From a virus, in the IMG/VR virus record IMGVR_UViG_3300031951_000874, positions 1 to 29,775 of that record: a stretch of DNA of 29,775 nt. One strand, written 5' to 3'. Shown here in pieces: positions 21,989 to 27,817 of the stretch. The notes beneath the pieces are model-generated. The model was not told where the DNA came from, made no database searches, and saw nothing but the letters and a program-made list of their open reading frames with translations. Position numbers and translations under genes: made by a program. The first letter of the stretch is position 1. Each line of letters begins with the position of its first letter.

Positions 21989-22396
21989 ATGAACGATGCG
22001 TTTATTGTTGGTAGTGTTTTTGCGGTTGTGACTTGTGGTCTTCTGGCTTTTGCCGCTTTCCACGTTTATGCTGGTGTGCGTGATAATCTGATTACTGCTA
22101 GGGTTGGTGGTGTTTACAATTTTGTATATCATCAGCCGCTGCATGGTGAGCCTGAGCGTTACATGGCAAGGGTACTGGAAGTTCATCGGCTGTCGGATGA
22201 AAGTATCCGCCGACTGAATAGACAAAGTCGCTATCGTAGGTATGATGATAACTTTCAGCGTACTACTCACCTTGTAACTGCACAAACTCCCGATGGTAAG
22301 ATTCGCAACTTTTACGCTGAACGTACCACGAATGTGCGTCGTCCCCTCCTTGGTGGGGTAGCGTTTAAGACGGGATTGGCATCGTTTCTCTGCTGA
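21989..22396 (+). CDS. Membrane-anchored phage protein of unknown function
   Basis: A 135-residue protein from ATG 21989 (AAGGA 6 bases upstream; longer in-frame starts overlap the previous ORF). Residues 4-27 form a transmembrane helix (AFIVGSVFAVVTCGLLAFAA). A soluble basic domain follows: LITARVGGVYNFVYHQPLHG, SIRRLNRQSRYRRYDDNF and RNFYAERTTNVRRPLLGGV. I recall similar proteins in other phages without known function. The domain side is likely cytoplasmic because of its positive charge. Confidence 0.6.
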   Translation: MNDAFIVGSVFAVVTCGLLAFAAFHVYAGVRDNLITARVGGVYNFVYHQPLHGEPERYMARVLEVHRLSDESIRRLNRQSRYRRYDDNFQRTTHLVTAQTPDGKIRNFYAERTTNVRRPLLGGVAFKTGLASFLC

Positions 22397-22410
22397 TCGT
22401 GGCAGTCGCT

Positions 22411-22492
22411 CTAAGTCTTTGCCAGCCAAGGACTTAGGGCGAGGCCGCGGCCGCGAAATCATCGTAAGTGCTTACTGGCTAAGACTTTACAA
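22411..22492 (+). repeat. 3' hairpin element, copy 4
   Basis: GCGGCCGC at 22447-22454. It has the strongest outer stem: GTCTTTGCCAG (22415-22425) against CTGGCTAAGAC (22475-22485), 10 of 11 paired. It starts 15 bases after a stop codon. Confidence 0.9.
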
Positions 22493-22519
22493 CAAACTAA
22501 ATTTGATCAAGAAATTTGG

Positions 22520-22547
22520 TTGACAAACCGATTATGTTCTGTAGACT
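22520..22547 (+). promoter_or_regulatory. Sigma70-like promoter of a probably leaderless gene
   Basis: TTGACA, 16 bp with CCGATT, TAGACT (22542-22547). The expected start site is at or next to the ATG at 22554. Confidence 0.7.
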
Positions 22548-22553
22548 CACACT

Positions 22554-23030
22554 ATGTTTACCACAAAAAATCTTGATCGTGTGCTGAATGAAGTTCGTGG
22601 ACTTCATAACAAATCTATCTTCTCTCCCAAGAAAAGCATTTTGGCCTATCGACTCTCCAAGATGAGTAGCCAGTATAGGGGTAATGCTATTGAGCGTATG
22701 ATTAGAGACTATTATAAGAGTACTGGTAAGATTGTTTCCTATATTGGTGGTAGTGCATCATTTGATATGATGGTGAATGGTCGCAAGGTAGAAGTAAAAT
22801 CTGCTTTGGCTCGCGTTGGTGTGGTGGGTGGTGTGGTAAAATATAGTTATAAGTTTCAACATATTTGCCCAAATAATTTTCACAAATTGGTTTTAGTATT
22901 TGTATCTCCGGAGGGATTGAGTGTTAGGGTGATGGATAGCCGAACTGCGGCCAAGTATCTTGGCTCCAAACGTGCCCACAGGAATCTTTATGTGGGAAAA
23001 CGGATTGTGGGTAAAGTTTTGGCCGCTTGA
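22554..23030 (+). CDS. PD-(D/E)XK-like nuclease
   Basis: A 158-residue basic protein. YRGNAIERMIRDYYKSTGKI (with E47), then GGSASFDMMVNGRKVEVKSA, gives a D71...E80-V-K82 active site in the usual beta-strand setting of restriction-enzyme-fold nucleases. The single domain has no recognition domain. The start codon sits about 7 bases after the -10, so the mRNA is probably leaderless; no SD exists. Candidate roles are host DNA degradation, recombination or exclusion of competitors. The fold assignment is by motif; the substrate is unknown. Confidence 0.65.
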   Translation: MFTTKNLDRVLNEVRGLHNKSIFSPKKSILAYRLSKMSSQYRGNAIERMIRDYYKSTGKIVSYIGGSASFDMMVNGRKVEVKSALARVGVVGGVVKYSYKFQHICPNNFHKLVLVFVSPEGLSVRVMDSRTAAKYLGSKRAHRNLYVGKRIVGKVLAA

Positions 23031-23054
23031 CAACCGATAAACATAGTGTACAAT
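23027..23054 (+). promoter_or_regulatory. Sigma70-like promoter of the long non-coding transcript
   Basis: TTGACA, 16 bp with CCGATA, TACAAT (23049-23054). It overlaps the stop of the nuclease gene; transcription should begin near 23061. Confidence 0.8.
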
Positions 23055-23060
23055 GATTGA

Positions 23061-23476
23061 AGAACAAGCAAACGCTTGTTGGCTATGTCGGGCCGAGCAG
23101 CCGGTAAAAACGGTAGTTGATGTCCTAGGAAACGTCTTCTACAATCGGTCCTAACAATACAAACTTCCGTGGGTCCATGCTCAAGGGACTAGATAGGGAT
23201 AAGCCATTACGATAAACCTACGGCTGTTATGCAGCGTGGGGTTGACAGCGGGCTTATACGCTGTATAGTAGTGCCTATCTATGTGGGATTGCGTCCAGAC
23301 CACGGCCAATACAACCAGTAACCGCTTGAATAGCAAGGTGATGAAATACTGATCATATTTCTAGGGACCAATGTCGTGGGCGGTTTCCACTAGTTTTTAC
23401 CTGGCCCAAGGGTTAAAAATATCGGGTACTAGATTGGATTATAGAATCGGGGCGTAAAAGATTCGCTGGTTTTTTC
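23061..23476 (+). ncRNA. Structured non-coding RNA of about 415 nt, unknown class
   Basis: This gap between two strong promoters has no credible ORF on the plus strand and many helices. Examples: AACAAGC-AAAC-GCTTGTT (23063-23080), an 11-position stem (23113-23123 with 23132-23142, two U-U), TAGATAGG (23190-23197) with CCTATCTA (23274-23281), ATGCAGCGT (23229-23237) with ACGCTGTAT (23258-23266), GAAATA/TATTTC (23343-23361), and TTTTTACC (23394-23401) with GGTTAAAAA (23411-23419). ATAAGCC (23199-23205) can pair with GGCTTAT (23251-23257) inside a loop, making a pseudoknot. T6 at 23470-23475 may mark the 3' end, although its hairpin is weak. It matches neither tmRNA nor RNase P RNA signatures as I know them. 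Confidence 0.65.
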
Positions 23477-23479
23477 TTA

Positions 23480-23507
23480 TTGACTTACCGATAAAGAATG
23501 GTATAAT
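23480..23507 (+). promoter_or_regulatory. Sigma70-like promoter with CCGATA in spacer
   Basis: TTGACT, 16 bp with CCGATA, TATAAT (23502-23507). It drives the five-gene unit from 23526. Confidence 0.8.
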
Positions 23508-23525
23508 GGTGGAAAGGGAGAGAAA

Positions 23526-23753
23526 ATGACAGTTAACGAACTGATTGAGCAGTTGAAGAGTTATCCGGCTGATATGCGGGTTCTTACTCTTGGTTATGAG
23601 GGTGGGTATAATGATACCGGTCTGAAAACTGAAGAGGTTGTGTTTAATTTTTCCAAGAATGACGCTTGGTATTATGGGCCTCATGAGAGTGTGAAATTGA
23701 CCGATAGTGATAGTGGTACGAAGTGTTTGATCGTTACGAGGGCTAAATCATGA
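23526..23753 (+). CDS. Small conserved-type protein
   Basis: A 75-residue protein with GGGAG before the ATG. MTVNELIEQLKSYPADMRVL then TLGYEGGYNDTG matches a small protein type common in phages and bacteria: an N-terminal helix, P-x-D, then a strand with GYEGG. Its function is unknown. It overlaps the next gene by ATGA. Confidence 0.65.
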   Translation: MTVNELIEQLKSYPADMRVLTLGYEGGYNDTGLKTEEVVFNFSKNDAWYYGPHESVKLTDSDSGTKCLIVTRAKS

Positions 23754-23956
23754 AGTGGAATTATGGCAATCCTATCACTGATGGACCGTATTTGTGTGCT
23801 GTTAAAGGTTGTAGTTATCCACTATTGTTATATTGGCAAACCAGTTTAACAACTTCTTATTGGTCAGATAATACTAATCCTTGGACTTATCCTAAGAAAT
23901 ATGATGTTATCTATTATATGAATCTTAATGATATTCCTATGCCAGAGAGTTGGTAG
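23750..23956 (+). CDS. DUF551-like small protein
   Basis: A 68-residue protein (MKWNYGNPITDGPYLCAVKG) ending YYMNLNDIPMPESW. The W/N/G/P start, the spaced tryptophans and the terminal IP-x-PE/W are the pattern of DUF551-type phage proteins. No catalytic motif is seen. It is coupled to the gene before it (ATGA). Confidence 0.55.
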   Translation: MKWNYGNPITDGPYLCAVKGCSYPLLLYWQTSLTTSYWSDNTNPWTYPKKYDVIYYMNLNDIPMPESW

Positions 23957-23963
23957 AGATTTA

Positions 23964-24155
23964 ATGAATAAATTACCCGATATTGATTGGGAACCATGGT
24001 TTAAATATGAACCACCCCTATTGCAATTACCACCGTTTGTGTTAATATCACCAGACGGCATCACTATTGTGCCAGAGCCAAGTGTATTGTATGGTTTAAT
24101 TTTTGTGATTGGATTATTCTTTCTGTATAAGAGATATAATAATGGAATGGAATAA
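23964..24155 (+). CDS. Small membrane protein
   Basis: A 63-residue protein (MNKLPDIDWEPWFKYEPPLL) read from ATG 23964. A Pro-rich N-terminus precedes a transmembrane helix (VLYGLIFVIGLFFLYKRY). The positive charge after the helix suggests the C-terminus is in the cytoplasm. The SD is weak. It overlaps the next gene by 14 bases. Confidence 0.5.
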   Translation: MNKLPDIDWEPWFKYEPPLLQLPPFVLISPDGITIVPEPSVLYGLIFVIGLFFLYKRYNNGME

Positions 24156-24453
24156 CTCTCATAAGAATCCGCCAGAGGTTGGGCAGAAGGTTTACTACTT
24201 CGGTCCTAATATAGGAATAGGGATTGGTCACTATTCTTATGAGGAACGTAAAGTGAAAACTCACGGATATGATGAGAGCAACGAAAAGTTCTACGGTAAA
24301 GAAATGGAACTATGCCCCCATGTATTCTATAATAGCCAATGGGGCGTTGTGGATGCTTGTGATGCTCCATTCTGGTATCCATATGATAGAGAGAGAGCAG
24401 AAGGTTGGTGTCCTATTATTCCAGAAGAATATACTAAGGGGTTGTACGACTAA
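24142..24453 (+). CDS. Small unknown protein
   Basis: A 103-residue protein (MEWNNSHKNPPEVGQKVYYF) from ATG 24142, overlapping the previous gene. PPEVGQKVYYFGPNIGIGIG resembles an SH3-like beta barrel start, and the end has WGVVDACDAPFWYPYDRERA. The W-x-x-P...P pattern recalls DUF551-type small phage proteins. No enzymatic motif. Coupled to the next gene by TAATG. Confidence 0.6.
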   Translation: MEWNNSHKNPPEVGQKVYYFGPNIGIGIGHYSYEERKVKTHGYDESNEKFYGKEMELCPHVFYNSQWGVVDACDAPFWYPYDRERAEGWCPIIPEEYTKGLYD

Positions 24454-24665
24454 TGGCTAAAAACTTTAAAGATTTGCATACCGTGGATGCTAAGGATATG
24501 AATCGTGATCAGGCCATGATTTATATTATTAACTTTTTTAACTCTCGTATGAGTGCTATTAACAATCATAATGTGAGTAAGACTAAAGAGTTGATATCTA
24601 CTCATGAGATTGCTGTAAGTGAACTTGTGGATAAGTATGTTCAATTAGTACTCGCTAACTCCTGA
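24453..24665 (+). CDS. Small helical unknown protein
   Basis: A 70-residue protein (MAKNFKDLHTVDAKDMNRDQ) predicted to be helical along its length. It is the last gene of a five-gene unit; hairpin element copy 5 begins right after its stop. No family is recognised. Confidence 0.6.
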   Translation: MAKNFKDLHTVDAKDMNRDQAMIYIINFFNSRMSAINNHNVSKTKELISTHEIAVSELVDKYVQLVLANS

Positions 24666-24666
24666 T

Positions 24667-24737
24667 AGGGTAAGGACTTAGGAAGAGTTCGCGGCCGCGA
24701 ATTTGATCTAAGTGCTTATCCAACAACGACTTAGGAT
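24667..24737 (+). repeat. 3' hairpin element, copy 5
   Basis: It has a perfect 14-bp palindrome TTCGCGGCCGCGAA (core 24691-24698). Stem GGGTAAG (24668-24674) pairs with CTTATCC (24715-24721). ACTTAG/CTAAGT also pair, replacing ACTTAC/GTAAGT of other copies. Confidence 0.9.
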
Positions 24738-24753
24738 TTTTTAAAGAATCCTC

Positions 24754-24781
24754 TTGACTATCCCGATAATAGATGTATACT
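24754..24781 (+). promoter_or_regulatory. Sigma70-like promoter with CCGATA in spacer
   Basis: TTGACT, 16 bp with CCGATA, TATACT (24776-24781). Only a doubtful 28-codon ORF and the 41-nt RNA motif lie before the next promoter, so its product may be a small RNA. Confidence 0.7.
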
Positions 24782-24797
24782 TAGGGGGCAAGTAGAT

Positions 24798-24884
24798 TTG
24801 GGCCGTTGGCAGAATGATATCAAAGAAGCCGCGGTTAAATGCAAAGCCGAGTATGGCATAACCCAATCTATTTGTCTCTCCTAA
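24798..24884 (+). CDS. Possible 28-residue ORF with TTG start
   Basis: GGGGG lies about 9 bases before TTG, then GRWQNDIKEAAVKCKAEYGI and TQSICLS. The stop falls within the 41-nt RNA motif. It may be a leader peptide or not translated at all. Confidence 0.25.
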   Translation: MGRWQNDIKEAAVKCKAEYGITQSICLS

Positions 24885-24920
24885 TCCTACGGATTTGGCT
24901 AGAGTGGCTGTAGTCAGCGA
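24880..24920 (+). ncRNA. 41-nt double-hairpin RNA motif, copy B
   Basis: AATCC-TAC-GGATT then GCTG-TAGT-CAGC. Paired changes relative to copy A at 20403 keep the first stem. It lies 11 bases before the next -35. Confidence 0.6.
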
Positions 24921-24931
24921 GATTAAAGGTA

Positions 24932-24960
24932 TTGACAACGATTGATCGATAAGGTATAGT
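24932..24960 (+). promoter_or_regulatory. Sigma70-like promoter of a probably leaderless gene
   Basis: TTGACA, 17 bp with TCGATA, TATAGT (24955-24960). The ATG at 24967 coincides with the expected +1. Confidence 0.7.
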
Positions 24961-24966
24961 ACAAAT

Positions 24967-25374
24967 ATGAAACGCACACACTACGAAATACGATTTCATC
25001 TTGGTGCTGGTTCTAACTATATGCACTGGCAAGTAAAGGCCATGTGTGGCAGTGAGAAGTTGGATGTTTATTATTATGATCCGGCATATTATCAGTTGGA
25101 AATGATTAAGTGCCGATTGGTGAATAAAATAAATAAGGCTAAACAGGTATACGAGGCTGGTGTGCATGATGTGAGTGGATGGGTAAAGTGTGACGAGGTT
25201 ATGATCAATAATGAAATAGGGGTTGACAACCTAGAAAAGTTATACTATAATCCTATTCGTGATCCGCACTGGCGACGAGAAAGTGACTACAACGAATTCG
25301 TTTGGGATGATAGCGAATACGCTACTTTACTAACTAACGGCAAACAAGTTTACGTTTTGGAAGAAAGGGTTTGA
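24967..25374 (+). CDS. Phage protein of unknown function
   Basis: A 135-residue protein starting MKRTHYEIRFHLGAGSNYMH and continuing WQVKAMCGSEKLDVYYYDPA. I have seen this N-terminal pattern in other phage proteins without a known role. A helical middle (QLEMIKCRLVNKINKAKQVY) and a Trp-rich region follow (DVSGWVKCDEVMINNE). The start lies at the predicted transcription start, with no SD, so it is likely a leaderless mRNA. It shares a transcript with the L7/L12-like gene that begins 2 bases later. Confidence 0.6.
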   Translation: MKRTHYEIRFHLGAGSNYMHWQVKAMCGSEKLDVYYYDPAYYQLEMIKCRLVNKINKAKQVYEAGVHDVSGWVKCDEVMINNEIGVDNLEKLYYNPIRDPHWRRESDYNEFVWDDSEYATLLTNGKQVYVLEERV

Positions 25375-25376
25375 AT

Positions 25377-25745
25377 ATGATCAATCTGCAACTGAGTGTT
25401 CGTGAGGCTATGAATCTGGCTACGAACTGCAATCTGGAAATCTATGAGCGGATCGTGACCGCTTTTGAGGTTGCGTTGGGCGTGAACCAGCGTCGTATGG
25501 TTACGATCACCAAGGGTATGGATTGCAACAATCGTATCTCTTGCATCAGGGCTGTTCGACAGCACACCGGCTGGGGATTGAAGGAAGCGAAGGATTGGAC
25601 CGATGGTATGGTTGGTCGCTACGATGAGAGCGGATTCTGGCGTGGTGGTGGCAACCCCATCACTCTCACCGCTAAAACTCCCGAGGCGGCTGAACAGTTG
25701 CTGCGTGACCTGACCTCTTTGGGTTGTGAGGGTTATCTCTCTTGA
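25377..25745 (+). CDS. Protein with ribosomal L7/L12 C-terminal-like domain
   Basis: A 122-residue protein read from ATG 25377 (AAAGGG 6 bases upstream). Residues about 52-120 follow the L7/L12 C-terminal domain: RISCIRAVRQHTGWGLKEAK, then a strand-helix-strand ending EAAEQLLRDLTSLGCEGYLS. The G-x-GLKEAK loop is the part that contacts translation factors in the ribosomal protein. The N-terminal 50 residues differ from the L7/L12 dimer domain. It may recruit or block elongation factors or be a general protein-binding module; the function is inferred. Its stop codon is fused to hairpin copy 6. Confidence 0.65.
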   Translation: MINLQLSVREAMNLATNCNLEIYERIVTAFEVALGVNQRRMVTITKGMDCNNRISCIRAVRQHTGWGLKEAKDWTDGMVGRYDESGFWRGGGNPITLTAKTPEAAEQLLRDLTSLGCEGYLS

Positions 25746-25828
25746 CCTAAAGCCTTGCTACCAAAGAACTTGGGGCAAGGCCGCGGCCGCGAACTCGACG
25801 TAAGTGCTTATGCCACAACGACTTAGGC
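25746..25828 (+). repeat. 3' hairpin element, copy 6
   Basis: GCGGCCGC at 25783-25790, invariant spacings. It starts directly at the preceding stop codon. Outer CCTAAAG can pair with the final CTTAGG. Confidence 0.85.
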
Positions 25829-25856
25829 AAAAGTGAAAAACGATTCAAGTACGCTG

Positions 25857-25885
25857 TTGACATTAGACGATACACACTGTAGAAT
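25857..25885 (+). promoter_or_regulatory. Sigma70-like promoter with CGATA in spacer
   Basis: TTGACA, 17 bp with ACGATA, TAGAAT (25880-25885), serving the gene at 25931. Confidence 0.75.
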
Positions 25886-25930
25886 GATAGCATGATGGTT
25901 GAGACTAACACTAACTTGAAAGGGTCTGAT

Positions 25931-26185
25931 ATGAAGAAGTTTTCGTTTGTTGTTGATGTGGTTGCTGATGAACTGGATCGTGATGCTGTTGTCGATTCGA
26001 TCTCGTCTTGTCTGACCGATGCTCTGCCCGGTGATGTTCATGCGAATGTCAAGGCTGGAGAGGTCAAGGCTTTCAGCGAGCAGGGTTATAAGGTGTGGCG
26101 TGCTCGTGTTACTGGTGTGACAGCGAAGCAGGCCGGTGATGCTCACAATGGTAAGGTGGAGGCCGAAGCCGAAGCAGTTGCCTGA
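25931..26185 (+). CDS. Small unknown protein
   Basis: An 84-residue protein. I prefer ATG 25931, which has GAAAGGG upstream, over ATG 25892, which coincides with the predicted transcription start. MKKFSFVVDVVADELDRDAV, then SISSCLTDALPGDVHANVKA, suggests an alpha/beta fold resembling small ferredoxin-like domains. The tail is Ala/Glu-rich (GKVEAEAEAVA). GC content is higher than in the structural genes. A hairpin terminator follows. Function is unknown. Confidence 0.6.
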   Translation: MKKFSFVVDVVADELDRDAVVDSISSCLTDALPGDVHANVKAGEVKAFSEQGYKVWRARVTGVTAKQAGDAHNGKVEAEAEAVA

Positions 26186-26213
26186 ATATAATCTATCTGT
26201 TATAATTCCGATA
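26178..26213 (+). promoter_or_regulatory. Candidate promoter of the tRNA-Arg/Asp pair
   Basis: TTGCCT, 17 bp, TATAAT (26201-26206), then CCGATA at 26208. The CCGATA is also the first arm of the terminator that follows, so promoter and terminator overlap. Confidence 0.5.
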
Positions 26214-26247
26214 GACCGCTGGTGCAAACTGGCGGCTATCGGTTTTT
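26208..26247 (+). terminator. Rho-independent terminator
   Basis: CCGATAG-A-CCGC pairs with GCGG-CTATCGG (11 bp, one bulge), 12-base loop, then TTTTT. It should end transcripts from the gene at 25931, directly before tRNA-Arg. Confidence 0.8.
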
Positions 26248-26319
26248 GGCCCCATAGTTAAATGGATATAACAGTTGCCTTCTAAGCAATTATTAGAGGT
26301 TCGATTCCTCTTGGGGCTA
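26248..26319 (+). tRNA. tRNA-Arg (TCT)
   Basis: Acceptor GGCCCCA/TGGGGCT, anticodon loop CTTCTAA, T-arm AGAGG-TTCGATT-CCTCT. CCA is not encoded. It reads AGA codons, common in the AT-rich structural genes. Confidence 0.88.
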
Positions 26320-26323
26320 TTTA

Positions 26324-26397
26324 GGGAGCGTAGATCAATCGGTTAGATCGCTAGCCTGTCACGCTAGAGGTTGCGGGTTCGAGTCCCGTCGCTCTCG
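26324..26397 (+). tRNA. tRNA-Asp (GTC)
   Basis: Acceptor GGGAGCG/CGCTCTC (one G-U), anticodon stem CTAGC with loop CTGTCAC, T-loop TTCGAGT. CCA is not encoded. Confidence 0.9.
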
Positions 26398-26400
26398 CTA

Positions 26401-26478
26401 AATCATTGCAGCGTAAGGACTTACGACAGATTCGCGGCGGCGAGTTTGATGTAAGTTGTTGTGCCACAACGGTTTAGA
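26401..26478 (+). repeat. 3' hairpin element, copy 7 (altered centre)
   Basis: Same 38/15 spacing but the centre is GCGGCGGC (26434-26441), so the NotI palindrome is lost. It is the only copy following a tRNA instead of a protein gene. Confidence 0.8.
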
Positions 26479-26506
26479 ACAAAAATATTTTTGCCAAAGT
26501 TTTCGC

Positions 26507-26535
26507 TTGATTGTGACGATACCATAGTGTAGAAT
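26507..26535 (+). promoter_or_regulatory. Sigma70-like promoter with CGATA in spacer
   Basis: TTGATT, 17 bp with ACGATA, TAGAAT (26530-26535), serving the GP88-like gene. Confidence 0.75.
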
Positions 26536-26557
26536 CAGTAGACACAGGGAGACAATC

Positions 26558-27262
26558 ATGAAAACTGCTGACGGTAATGACAAGTTGGGTAAGGGTTGCA
26601 TTGTGGTTTCGCGTCCAGTGGGCGATACTTGCCCGAGTGACTGCGACTATCTCAACAATGGATGCTATGCAGAAGCAACCGAGAATCAGTATAAAAATGC
26701 CCGCGTTGCAGGCTTTGCTAATATTGTTACAGAAAAGCATAAGATTCGCTCTATGATTCTTGACGCTAAAAAGCGTAAGAAAAGTATTCGGTGGCATGAG
26801 CGTGGTGACTGGTTTCTCAACGGCGAACTTGACCTTGACTATGTTGCCAACGTGACGTGGGCTTGTGAGAGTATTCTTGCCGATGGTGATACGCTGCCCG
26901 ATATGTGGTTTTATACTCATATTTATGATAGTCGGCTTGTTAGTCTGGAAAAGTATATGAATGTCTATGCTAGTGTCCATGATAATAAAGATATGGGCGA
27001 GGCTATGGCACAAGGTTTCAAGTTGTTCGCGTGGTGTGATAGTGATATGAAAATCGCTCCCAAGCGTCCTAAGAGCAAGGCTAAGGCGGAAGCATGGCGT
27101 AAAGCGTTGCCGAAACTGGTTGTGCTGAACGGTACAAAGTTTGTAACTTGTCCCGAGATTCGTCGTGGTCGGTCTGTTATTACTTGCACTGGTACTAAGG
27201 ATAGTATTAGTTGTGATATGTGCGTCAAGGGTCTGGCTAACGTGTTGTTTCCTGCTCACTAA
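26558..27262 (+). CDS. GP88-like phage protein
   Basis: A 234-residue protein with GGGAG before the ATG. The start GKGCIVVSRPVGDTCPSDCD then YLNNGCYAEATEN has cysteines at 14, 25, 29 and 36, and it continues with IRWHERGDWFLNGELDLDYV. This matches the mycobacteriophage Gp88-type family (PF17338 as I recall it). The family shares the C-x3-C-x6-CYA pattern of phage proteins distantly like radical-SAM enzymes. More cysteines near the end (TCPEI, SCDMC) may bind a cluster or zinc. The biochemical role is unknown to me. Confidence 0.7.
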   Translation: MKTADGNDKLGKGCIVVSRPVGDTCPSDCDYLNNGCYAEATENQYKNARVAGFANIVTEKHKIRSMILDAKKRKKSIRWHERGDWFLNGELDLDYVANVTWACESILADGDTLPDMWFYTHIYDSRLVSLEKYMNVYASVHDNKDMGEAMAQGFKLFAWCDSDMKIAPKRPKSKAKAEAWRKALPKLVVLNGTKFVTCPEIRRGRSVITCTGTKDSISCDMCVKGLANVLFPAH

Positions 27263-27272
27263 GGAATAAATT

Positions 27273-27440
27273 ATGTGGGATATTATTGATAATAGGAAAG
27301 TTAGAGCGGTATGGGAGTGTCCAGATTGTGAGGATGAAGTTAATATAAATCCTAACTGGTATCAAGATAATGGTACTCCCGTTTGTGAAGAATGTGGTTG
27401 TGATATGAAATATATGCACACGGAGATTAACAATGGCTAA
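27273..27440 (+). CDS. Small zinc-ribbon protein
   Basis: A 55-residue ORF (MWDIIDNRKVRAVWECPDCE) with two knuckles, CPDC and CEECGC, about 22 residues apart, a classic zinc ribbon. AAGGA precedes the start. It overlaps the next gene by 8 bases. It is unrelated in detail to the zinc-ribbon pair at 18365 and 19140. Function is unknown. Confidence 0.65.
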   Translation: MWDIIDNRKVRAVWECPDCEDEVNINPNWYQDNGTPVCEECGCDMKYMHTEINNG

Positions 27441-27669
27441 ATATTATGTAAAAAGTGGTTCACTAGAAATGATTTTTGCAAGCGATAAGAATCCTTTCGA
27501 GGCTGCACAACAAAGTGTGTGGGAATTAAATGATAATGATACTATTGACGAATATTTCTATATAGATGAGCGTGGTTTTAGGGATTATATAACTGCTGAT
27601 GGTCACACTTGCGTATTCAAGAGTATGGCGGTATTAGATGCTGCGGGCTGGAATATGGATGATATGTAA
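27433..27669 (+). CDS. Small acidic phage protein
   Basis: A 78-residue protein (MAKYYVKSGSLEMIFASDKN) with GGAG 8 bases before the ATG. It has an alpha/beta pattern: FEAAQQSVWELND helix, then DEYFYIDERGFRD strands, ending in LDAAGWNMDD. Short proteins of this look are frequent in phage early regions. Function is unknown. Hairpin copy 8 follows its stop. Confidence 0.6.
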   Translation: MAKYYVKSGSLEMIFASDKNPFEAAQQSVWELNDNDTIDEYFYIDERGFRDYITADGHTCVFKSMAVLDAAGWNMDDM

Positions 27670-27676
27670 TCGCTAG

Positions 27677-27761
27677 CCGTAAACCCTTTGTGCATAAGCA
27701 CTTAGGGAACGGCCGCGGCCGCGAATTCTTCGTAAGTTGTTTGCTATCAACCACTTAGGAA
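27677..27761 (+). repeat. 3' hairpin element, copy 8
   Basis: GCGGCCGC at 27715-27722, spacings kept. The right arm is degenerate (TAAGTTGTTT in place of TAAGTGCTTA). Confidence 0.85.
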
Positions 27762-27786
27762 AAACTAAAGGTTCGCTAGAGAATGG

Positions 27787-27805
27787 CCGATAAATGGTGT
27801 ATAAA
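27787..27805 (+). promoter_or_regulatory. Late-type box on the plus strand with CCGATA
   Basis: CCGATA (27787-27792) precedes ATGGTGTATAAA (27794-27805). It has the GGTGTAT core of the minus-strand late boxes and no good -35, unlike other promoters here. It drives the gene at 27818. Confidence 0.45.
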
Positions 27806-27817
27806 GGGAGTTGACAA

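Noticed and set aside
23061-23476. Group I intron or tmRNA
   Set aside because: No exon-joined gene, no clear P7/S core pairing, no tRNA-like acceptor ends and no tag reading frame. A strong promoter on each side points to an independent RNA.
23439-23684. Minus-strand ORF of 81 codons overlapping the promoter at 23480
   Set aside because: It covers a plus-strand promoter and gene, and shows no SD or recognisable motif.
26474-27259. 261-codon minus-strand open frame opposite the GP88-like gene
   Set aside because: It lies fully antisense to a gene with promoter, SD and family motifs, and its own product has no domain and biased composition.
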